The notes beneath the pieces were generated by a model that was not told the DNA's origin, ran no database searches, and worked only from the letters and a program-made list of their open reading frames with translations. This document shows positions 32,500 through 38,190 of a DNA stretch of 39,868 bases, one piece after another (position 1 is the first letter of the stretch; every line of letters starts with the position of its first letter). Source of the DNA: Nitrososphaerales archaeon (GTDB lineage: Archaea > Thermoproteota > Nitrososphaeria > Nitrososphaerales > Gagatemarchaeaceae); contig JACWAI010000074.1 of the NCBI GenBank assembly GCA_014874415.1, positions 1-39,868 on the forward strand. Reading direction: 5' to 3'. Position numbers and translations under genes: made by a program.

Positions 32500-33062
32500 T
32501 ACCCAACGTGGAGCAGGCCATGGCGCTCCACGCGAAGTGCGGCACCCGTGAGTACACGATACGACATTGCCAGGCCGTAACCATGGCGGCGAAGATGATT
32601 GCCGAGGAGTTCAGACGCCAAGGGCGCGACATCGACGTTGACGTTGTCGTCGCCGGGGCGCTGCTGCACGACATCGGGAGGTCGATGATCCAGACCGTCG
32701 CTCATGGGGTCGTGGGGGCGGACATCCTAGAGAAAGAGGGGGTGGACAAAGTCGTTGTGGAGATAGTGCGGAGGCATGTCGGGGCGGGGATCTCTCCCGA
32801 GGAGGCCGAGAGGCTTGGGCTCCCCGCGCTCGACCTTGTCCCCCGCACCATTGAAGAAAGGATAGTCTGCTTCGCTGACAAGATGGTCGACGCGGACCGG
32901 GTGAGGCCGTTCGGGGAGGAAGTCCACAGGTTCACTGTCAAGGACCACGACGTGAGGAGGCTTCTAGCTCTCAAGGAGGGGCTGAAGGAAGAGCTGGGGG
33001 AAGACCCGGAGAAGCTGATCCTTGACAAGATTAAAGAGGTTGGGCCGAAGGCGGCGAAATAA
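32496..33062 (+). CDS. HD-domain phosphohydrolase
   Basis: A 188-residue HD-domain protein. The metal ligands are His in 'TIRHCQAV', His-Asp in 'GALLHDIGR', His in 'VRRHVGAG' and Asp in 'CFADKMVDADR'. Members hydrolyse nucleotides or phosphodiesters such as 2',3'-cyclic phosphates; the substrate here is unknown. I use the GTG at 32496, which overlaps the tfe stop. The frame is open further upstream, but that part lies within tfe and is a shadow. The coupling to trm56 and tfe suggests RNA-related housekeeping. Confidence 0.88.
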   Translation: MIPNVEQAMALHAKCGTREYTIRHCQAVTMAAKMIAEEFRRQGRDIDVDVVVAGALLHDIGRSMIQTVAHGVVGADILEKEGVDKVVVEIVRRHVGAGISPEEAERLGLPALDLVPRTIEERIVCFADKMVDADRVRPFGEEVHRFTVKDHDVRRLLALKEGLKEELGEDPEKLILDKIKEVGPKAAK

Positions 33063-33175
33063 TGGCGTCCTGCATCTGCAAGGTCTGCAAGCACAAGGAC
33101 TACGAGAGCTGCGGAAAGTGCACCTGCTGCAGATACTACAGGGCGGCCTGCATGCCGTATCCTGTTTCGAAGTAG
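33062..33175 (+). CDS. Cys-rich 37-residue mini-protein
   Basis: The ATG overlaps the stop of the HD gene (TAATG). The frame encodes 37 residues beginning MASCICKVCKHKDYESC, with eight cysteines in CxC, CxxC and CC arrangements, enough for one or two zinc sites or a metal cluster. Overlap, strand and codon use all fit a fourth gene of the trm56-tfe-HD run. No family is recognised. Confidence 0.6.
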   Translation: MASCICKVCKHKDYESCGKCTCCRYYRAACMPYPVSK

Positions 33176-33181
33176 TCAAAC

Positions 33182-33201
33182 CCTCCTCCGAATCGAGGAG
33201 G
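33182..33201 (+). terminator. Hairpin after the trm56-tfe-HD run
   Basis: CCTCCTC and GAGGAGG form a perfect 7-bp stem with a 6-nt loop, 6 nt after the Cys-rich gene stop. It probably ends or protects the transcript. The 60 nt between here and the LAGLIDADG ORF contain a CGGCCG inverted pair but no gene. Confidence 0.4.
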
Positions 33202-33235
33202 TTGGGCGTTATTAGCACCGGCCGTATACGATTAC

Positions 33236-33676
33236 GTGCGGCCGTTTCCTCTTGAGGACCGCGATGGGTTCGAAATTGGATGGCTGGCTGGCTTGGTGGA
33301 TGGGGAGGGATTCATCCATATTCGATACAGAAGCGACAGACGTACCATGTATCATCGTCTCAGAATTTACGGGACTAGTAAACCGATAATCGCCGAAGCA
33401 GCTCGATTGATGGGGGTGAACCCGTTCGTCAGGCGCGACCATGGAGTTCTTGTTGGGTGGTACGCTTCGGTCTCTCACCTCAAAGCGCTTGTGATATTAC
33501 GCATTATCCTGCCATACCTGAGAGACCCTTCGAAGAAATGCCGTGCGAGGAAGATTTTGGAAACGTTTGGGAATATTGGAACCGTTCACGGCAACTTGTC
33601 CACTCCGGAATTCTTCGCCGAGTGTCCTCCACCAACCAGAATAAGGAAACCAAGAAGGCTCTTAAACAGCTCATAA
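33236..33676 (+). CDS. LAGLIDADG homing-endonuclease-like protein
   Basis: A 146-residue ORF with a single LAGLIDADG block near the N-terminus ('FEIGWLAGLVDGEGFIHIRYRSD', residues about 12-34), followed by the alpha-beta sequence usual for these enzymes ('YGTSKPIIAEAARLMGVNPFVRRDHGVLVGWYASVSHLKAL'). Single-motif enzymes act as homodimers. Composition is less GC-rich than the surroundings. It ends 13 nt before initiator tRNA-Met and its last codons contain that gene's promoter box. Archaeal enzymes of this type are typically encoded in rRNA or tRNA introns, but no flanking exon halves are visible here, so it appears free-standing or left over. The start (GTG) is uncertain. Confidence 0.8.
   Translation: MRPFPLEDRDGFEIGWLAGLVDGEGFIHIRYRSDRRTMYHRLRIYGTSKPIIAEAARLMGVNPFVRRDHGVLVGWYASVSHLKALVILRIILPYLRDPSKKCRARKILETFGNIGTVHGNLSTPEFFAECPPPTRIRKPRRLLNSS
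33660..33667 (+). promoter_or_regulatory. TATA-like box for initiator tRNA-Met
   Basis: TCTTAAAC lies 23-30 nt upstream of the first tRNA base, the expected box A position. It lies inside the last codons of the LAGLIDADG ORF. Confidence 0.45.
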
Positions 33677-33708
33677 GTCAGGTCATTTCAGCGAGGTGGG
33701 GAAGCCAG

Positions 33709-33725
33709 TCCCTGACGGGGGCTAG
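33709..33725 (+). other. D-loop intron of tRNA-iMet (17 nt)
   Basis: AGCC (33703-33706) pairs with GGCT (33720-33723) as the central helix, with bulges AGT and AGG and an inner CCC/GGG stem capped by a 4-nt loop. Cutting after the second bulge base joins AGCCAG to GTACA, placing the intron between G18 and G19. Confidence 0.8.
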
Positions 33726-33746
33726 GTACATCCCGGCGGGCTCATA

Positions 33747-33761
33747 AGCGAAAGCTGTGAC
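33747..33761 (+). other. Anticodon-loop intron of tRNA-iMet (15 nt, 37/38)
   Basis: The inner hairpin is GC-GAAA-GC (33748-33755). The central helix CTCA/TGTG has one T-T mismatch in four positions; the bulges are TAA and ACA. Removal leaves loop CTCATAA closed by GCGGG/CCCGC. Confidence 0.75.
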
Positions 33762-33776
33762 ACCCGCAGAGCGGAG

Positions 33777-33797
33777 ATCGGGGAAACCCGACCGTGC
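33777..33797 (+). other. T-stem intron of tRNA-iMet (21 nt, 52/53)
   Basis: GCGG (33771-33774) pairs with CCGT (33792-33795; one G-U) as the central helix. Bulges are AGA and GCG, and the inner stem is TCGGG/CCCGA with a GAAA tetraloop. Cutting after the second bulge base joins GGAG to G, completing the T-stem 5' strand. Confidence 0.8.
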
Positions 33798-33804
33798 GTT
33801 CAAA

Positions 33805-33826
33805 CGGGAGTCCAACTCCCTGAAAA
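33805..33826 (+). other. T-loop intron of tRNA-iMet (22 nt, 59/60)
   Basis: TTCA (33799-33802) pairs perfectly with TGAA (33821-33824). Bulges are AAC and AAT, the inner stem is GGGAG/CTCCC with a 5-nt loop, and the outer helix is the mature T-stem itself. The T-stem intron must therefore be removed first. Removal restores TTCAAAT. Confidence 0.8.
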
Positions 33827-33918
33827 TCCTCCCCTCGCTATTCGAGTCCCTTGCTTCCCACGTTATGCGATCTGGGCAAACACTCAGAATTACCAGGTTA
33901 GTCGGATGTTACTACTAG

Positions 33919-33926
33919 GTTAAATT
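33919..33926 (+). promoter_or_regulatory. TATA box for the LUD gene
   Basis: GTTAAATT lies 23-30 nt upstream of the ATG at 33949, indicating a leaderless transcript. The remainder of 33841-33918 shows no gene. Confidence 0.5.
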
Positions 33927-33948
33927 CCGGTGCTAATACCGCTCTACT

Positions 33949-34593
33949 ATGAGGCCGCCACTTCAGGCAAGTCAAAGCGTAACCGCAGAATGGGAGAACA
34001 TTCCGGACACGCACGCGTTAGAGAGGACCATCGACGCGCTCAGTGCCAGGGGCTTCAATGCCGAGTTCGTCCCGGATCGGGCGGCCGCCCTTGAGAAGGT
34101 GCGCTCGCTCCTCCCCGAAGGCGCGCGCGTGATGACGGCAGGGTCGAAGACGCTTGAAGAGATCGGGTTCACGCCTCTCCTCACGTCAGGAGACCACGGT
34201 TGGGTCAACCTGAAGTCAAAGATCATAGCCGAGAAAGACAAAGAAAAGCAACTCGCCCTGCGGAGGGAGGCTACCTTTGCCGACTATTTCCTCGGAAGCG
34301 TGCACGCGGTCACCACCTCGGGACAGCTCGTCGCCGGGAGCGCGTCCGGGAGCCAGCTCGCTGCCTACGCCTTCGGCGGGAAGAACCTGATACTCGTCGT
34401 CGGGGTGCAGAAGATCACGGAAGACCTCGACCAGGCTCTCGCGAGGTTGCGGGAACACTCCGTCCCCCTGGAGGATAAGAGGATGAAGAGCCTGGGCGCC
34501 CCTGGGACCTACCTTTCCAAGATATTCATCTTCGAACGGGAGGCGCAGCGTAACGTCCACGTCATCCTGGTCAACGAAAAGCTAGGCTTCTAG
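33949..34593 (+). CDS. LUD-domain protein (LutC-like)
   Basis: A 214-residue protein of the LUD (DUF162) superfamily. Typical segments are 'ALEKVRSLLPEGARVMTAGSKTLEEIGF' and 'ATFADYFLGSVHAVTTSGQLVAGSASGSQLAAYAFGGKNLILVVGVQKI'. In bacteria LutC partners iron-sulfur proteins in lactate oxidation; no such partners are adjacent here, so the substrate is unknown. It is followed after 40 nt by a PLP enzyme of sulfur amino-acid metabolism on the same strand. Confidence 0.88.
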   Translation: MRPPLQASQSVTAEWENIPDTHALERTIDALSARGFNAEFVPDRAAALEKVRSLLPEGARVMTAGSKTLEEIGFTPLLTSGDHGWVNLKSKIIAEKDKEKQLALRREATFADYFLGSVHAVTTSGQLVAGSASGSQLAAYAFGGKNLILVVGVQKITEDLDQALARLREHSVPLEDKRMKSLGAPGTYLSKIFIFEREAQRNVHVILVNEKLGF

Positions 34594-34633
34594 GCGGCGC
34601 GTTTTTACGCCGGCTTCCGGAGGCGCCCGCGAG

Positions 34634-35806
34634 ATGCCTGGAGATTCTACGAAATCAGTTCATGAAGCAGAGCCGTTTGACGAGCGTACAGGGTCCCTAA
34701 CCACGCCCATCTACGAGACCTCGACCTTCGGGTTCGCGAAAGCAGCGGACGTCCCGGTCGCAGTCGCGGGCTTCGGGGAGAAGGGGTACACCTACTCCAG
34801 ATGGGAGAACCCCACCGTCGTCACGCTGGAAAAGAAGCTCGCCGCCTTCGAGCACGGAGGGGTGGGCGCGGCGTTCTCCTCAGGCATGGCTGCCATCTCG
34901 ACGGCCGTCTTCGCGTTCATCAAGAAGGGGACGCACGTCCTCGGGATCAAGGACCTGTACGGCGGGACCTACGCCCTCCTGCACGACATCCTACCAGAGC
35001 TGGGTTTCGGCACGACCCTGGTGGAGAGCTCGGACTTCAATGCTCTGGAGGGCGGGATGAAGAAAAGCACCGGTATCGTCTACATCGAGAGCCCCACCAA
35101 CCCGACCCTGAAGCTTGTCGACATCCAGAAGGCCGCGAAGCTCGCACATTCGAACGGCGCGGTGCTCATGGTCGACAACACCTTCGCTTCCCCCATAAAC
35201 CAGAACCCCCTCGATTTCGGTGCAGACGTGGTCCTCCACAGCATGACGAAGTACATCAACGGCCACGCCGACCTGATAGCAGGGGCGGCCATCGCGGACA
35301 AAGCAAACTCGCACAAGATCAAGATGATGAGGCGTGACTTCGGCGGGACCCTTGACCCGATCCCGGCGTGGCTGATCCTGCGCGGGATGAAGACCATGGC
35401 CATACGGGTACGGCAGCAGAACGCCACTGCCATGGCGCTCGCCGAGTTCCTCTCTACCCACAGGAAGGTAACCGCTGTGAACTACCCTGGCCTGAAGACA
35501 CACCCCCAGCACCAGCTTGCGAAGAAACAGATGAAGGGGTTCGGCGGGATGCTCAGCTTCGAGATAAGGGGGACGACCAGGGATGCGATGCGGTTCACGG
35601 AGTCGGTGAAGACAGCCACCCTCGCTGCCAGCCTCGGAGGGGTGGAGACCCTCGTGTCACAGCCTTACAACATGACCCACGCCCAGATGTCTGCAAAGGA
35701 GAGGGCGGAGACGGGGATACCTGAGACGCTGGTCAGGGTGTCCATCGGAATCGAAGATGTGGAAGACCTGCTTGGCGACTTCAAGCAGGCGCTGGCTGCG
35801 GTATAG
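34634..35806 (+). CDS. Cys/Met-metabolism PLP enzyme (gamma-synthase/lyase type)
   Basis: A 390-residue fold-type I PLP enzyme of the trans-sulfuration family. 'YTYSRWENPTVVTLEKKLAAFEHG', 'FSSGMAAIST', 'YIESPTNPTLKLVDI', 'LMVDNTFASP' (Asp to the pyridine nitrogen) and 'HSMTKYINGHADLIAG' (Schiff-base Lys) are all present, ending with 'ETLVRVSIGIEDVEDLLGDF'. Members include cystathionine gamma-synthase, gamma-lyase, beta-lyase and methionine gamma-lyase; sequence alone does not separate these. A metB/mdeA-type activity is likely. Confidence 0.93.
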   Translation: MPGDSTKSVHEAEPFDERTGSLTTPIYETSTFGFAKAADVPVAVAGFGEKGYTYSRWENPTVVTLEKKLAAFEHGGVGAAFSSGMAAISTAVFAFIKKGTHVLGIKDLYGGTYALLHDILPELGFGTTLVESSDFNALEGGMKKSTGIVYIESPTNPTLKLVDIQKAAKLAHSNGAVLMVDNTFASPINQNPLDFGADVVLHSMTKYINGHADLIAGAAIADKANSHKIKMMRRDFGGTLDPIPAWLILRGMKTMAIRVRQQNATAMALAEFLSTHRKVTAVNYPGLKTHPQHQLAKKQMKGFGGMLSFEIRGTTRDAMRFTESVKTATLAASLGGVETLVSQPYNMTHAQMSAKERAETGIPETLVRVSIGIEDVEDLLGDFKQALAAV

Positions 35807-35908
35807 GATCCGTCGGGTCTGCTGGCAGCTCAAGAAGCGAAGGCGAGCGCGTCCCCCCAAGCTTGCCATTTCCACAAGGGAAGATTCAATCGGACGGCCT
35901 CTGCCCGA

Positions 35909-38188
35909 CTAGGTGACCACAATCGTCGTGGTCAAGGGGGAAGCCAGGGCGGCGAAGGAAGACCCCTTCTGGGATGGGAATCCGTTCCAGACGAAACCTG
36001 TGATGGCATAGCTCCCGGGCGGCATGCTCGATGGGAGAGCGAAATCGAAGGTGACTGTGCTGCTCCCCGGCTGGAGCGACTCCTTCAGAGTAGCCTCCGT
36101 GAAAGTCTGGCCGTTGCCGTTGGTCACCTGGACCCCGGCTAGGCCCGTCCCGGAGAATCCCGCGGCCACGGCCAGGTTCATTCTCACGGCCAGCAGCTGC
36201 CCCGGTGCGAAGCTGGTCTGTGGTTCACCAGCCTGGTTCAAGGCCGAGAGGCCCGTTATCGTCACAGGGAGCGTCGGAGCGAAGAGGCTGAAGCCCCCCG
36301 TCTGGCGGATGAAGTCCTGCCAGGCGAGGCCGTCCGGGGTATTGACGTCGGTGGAGACGGATAGGTCGACGAAGCCTGTCCGCGGGTCCAGGTTGAGGTA
36401 TGAATACTCCGCCAAGTTCCGGTTGGCCCCTTCGAGGTTGCAGGTCAGCCCCATCAGGCAGATCGCTCCGACGTGGTCGACCCCGTTGGTCCCGATTGCC
36501 CCTCCCCCGCTCGCCACCACCTGGTAGAAGGTAGGAGAGCTCGTCTCCGCGTCGGGGGAGAAGGCGTAGAACCCTTTCCACTGCTGCCCTGGGAACTGAA
36601 GCGTGCTGTTGCTGCCATACCAGAAGATGCCCAGCCTCCCGGGGCTTCCTGCCACTTCCCAGGGGAGGACGGCCATGACAGTTTCTGGCCCGTGGTTGAC
36701 CTGGACCGGGGTGTCCCAGACTGCTCCCCCGTCGGTCGAGGATATCAGGTAGACGTTGTTTCCGTCGCTGAATGTGACATAGAGGTTCCCTGCCGAATCG
36801 GTCGCGACGTCGGGGAACACCGAGCTCGTGATCTTGACGGGCCCGGCCGTCGCGTTGTAAATCATGCTGAGCTGGACGGGGCCCTGCGTGTCGAGCCCTG
36901 CCGGCAGCGACGGGAGGCCGCATGGCGCGGGACACTTCATGAGCCAGAGGTCCTGCGACGAATCTGAGAAGACGGTATAAAGGGTGCCGTCTGGGCCCGC
37001 TACCATCGGGCCGTGGGTGTCTGACTGGGGGTTGTTGCTCGCCGAGTTGACTTCTCTGGGGAACGTTATGGCCGCCCCCTGGGTGAATGTGAGCCCTCCG
37101 TTGGTCGACTCGGTGAGGATCAGGTTGTCGGTGCCGGACAGATCGGCTCCCAGGTAGTGGGTGTAGAGGTAGACCGTTGACGGACCCACGGCAGCTATCC
37201 ACTGCCGGTCCTGCTCAGGCACCGGGGACTGGCTGTCCGTCCAACTGGTTCCGCCGTTGTTGGAGGCCGCGACTGTGCTTGAGCCGAGCCAGAGGGATGA
37301 GAGGTAGATCGTGCCCGTGCTCCCGAGCTTCATGTCCTCGTCCCCGCCCCCGAGTCCCACGCCGGTCGTGTTCTGCGTGCAAGAAGCGCACTGCGTCCCG
37401 TCTGGTTGCCCGAGGTACTGGAACGTACCCCCGCCATTGGTGGACTTCCAAAAGTCGACCCCTGTCGGGACACCCTGGATCGCTGCGACGTACACCGTCC
37501 CGTTGCCTGTGACCTGGACGTCGGGCTCGGCGTCCTGGCCCGACTTTGTGGTAGAGCTGCTGCTGTAGCCTGCCCCCTGCAGCCGAAGGTCGTTGCTAAA
37601 TGTGAACTGCTGGTTCCCGAACTTCGGGCCGGTGTCGATGTAGTTCCCCCTCAGGGTCGACCCCGAGCCCGAGCTGCCGAAGGTGAGGGCGGCGCTCCCG
37701 CCGTATGGGTAGGGAGGGGCGGCCGTCCCGAGAGACATGACCGCATAGACTGTGTAGGTCCCCGGAGGCGGGGCGTTCAGGACCACCGTCTCGGAGTTCC
37801 CGGAGCCGAGGGTGGACGCCCCCACCTGGCTCCCACCAAGGTAGACGTAGAGGTCGTAGTCGTTGGCGCCGTCCGGCCAGGTGATGGTCACCGTCATCGC
37901 ATAGCCTCCTGCCTTCGACGTCGACGTAGACAGGCTCAGGTCCAGGGCGTACACGTCGCAATAACCTGCTGTCGTGCAGTCTGTCGGGGTGAATACCCCT
38001 GACCCATACTGGATCGCGTCGCTGGTCGTGGTGCTCCCCGTCCAGCTGACGGACGTGCTGCTTTCGCTTAGGGTCCCGGACGTGGGGGTGGCCGCGTGGA
38101 TTATCAAGACGGACGCCAGCGAGGAGGTGAAGAGCAAGATTGCGAGGACAAGCCATGCGGCCCTCGGATGAGAAGAGGAGGTCTTCAT
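35909..38188 (-). CDS. Secreted Asp-box (BNR) beta-propeller protein
   Basis: About 759 residues from ATG 38188 (17 more if an in-frame upstream start at 38239 is used, but that lies in the preceding gene). A signal peptide ('AAWLVLAILLFTSSLASVLIIHA') is followed by a PPC-like beta domain ('VTITWPDGANDYDLYVYLGGSQVG'). Then come repeated Asp-box motifs ('STNGGGTFQYLG', 'SNNGGTSWTD', 'STNGGLTFTQG', 'STDGGAVWDTP') typical of sialidase-like propellers, and a C-terminal Ig-like domain. The catalytic arginine triad and acidic residues of sialidases are not evident, so a binding or structural surface role is equally possible. It starts 2 nt after the stop of the upstream surface gene. Confidence 0.8.
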   Translation of the reverse strand: MKTSSSHPRAAWLVLAILLFTSSLASVLIIHAATPTSGTLSESSTSVSWTGSTTTSDAIQYGSGVFTPTDCTTAGYCDVYALDLSLSTSTSKAGGYAMTVTITWPDGANDYDLYVYLGGSQVGASTLGSGNSETVVLNAPPPGTYTVYAVMSLGTAAPPYPYGGSAALTFGSSGSGSTLRGNYIDTGPKFGNQQFTFSNDLRLQGAGYSSSSTTKSGQDAEPDVQVTGNGTVYVAAIQGVPTGVDFWKSTNGGGTFQYLGQPDGTQCASCTQNTTGVGLGGGDEDMKLGSTGTIYLSSLWLGSSTVAASNNGGTSWTDSQSPVPEQDRQWIAAVGPSTVYLYTHYLGADLSGTDNLILTESTNGGLTFTQGAAITFPREVNSASNNPQSDTHGPMVAGPDGTLYTVFSDSSQDLWLMKCPAPCGLPSLPAGLDTQGPVQLSMIYNATAGPVKITSSVFPDVATDSAGNLYVTFSDGNNVYLISSTDGGAVWDTPVQVNHGPETVMAVLPWEVAGSPGRLGIFWYGSNSTLQFPGQQWKGFYAFSPDAETSSPTFYQVVASGGGAIGTNGVDHVGAICLMGLTCNLEGANRNLAEYSYLNLDPRTGFVDLSVSTDVNTPDGLAWQDFIRQTGGFSLFAPTLPVTITGLSALNQAGEPQTSFAPGQLLAVRMNLAVAAGFSGTGLAGVQVTNGNGQTFTEATLKESLQPGSSTVTFDFALPSSMPPGSYAITGFVWNGFPSQKGSSFAALASPLTTTIVVT

Positions 38189-38190
38189 GA

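Larger units (their letters stand above)
33690..33840 (+). tRNA. Initiator tRNA-Met(CAT) with four introns
   Basis: A 151-nt gene for a 76-nt tRNA. Exons give acceptor AGCGAGG/CCTCGCT with discriminator A, D-stem GGGA/TCCC with loop AGCCAGGTACA, anticodon stem GCGGG/CCCGC with loop CTCATAA, variable loop AGAGC, and T-arm GGAGG-TTCAAAT-CCTCC. The A1-T72 pair and three consecutive G-C pairs next to the anticodon loop identify the initiator. Introns lie at 33709-33725, 33747-33761, 33777-33797 and 33805-33826. Each has BHB geometry, and only removal of all four gives a tRNA. CCA is not encoded. Confidence 0.9.

Noticed and set aside
33176-33690. LAGLIDADG ORF as part of a large intron of the initiator tRNA
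   Set aside because: The tRNA exons are complete from 33690 to 33840, and no tRNA or rRNA exon sequence is visible before the ORF.
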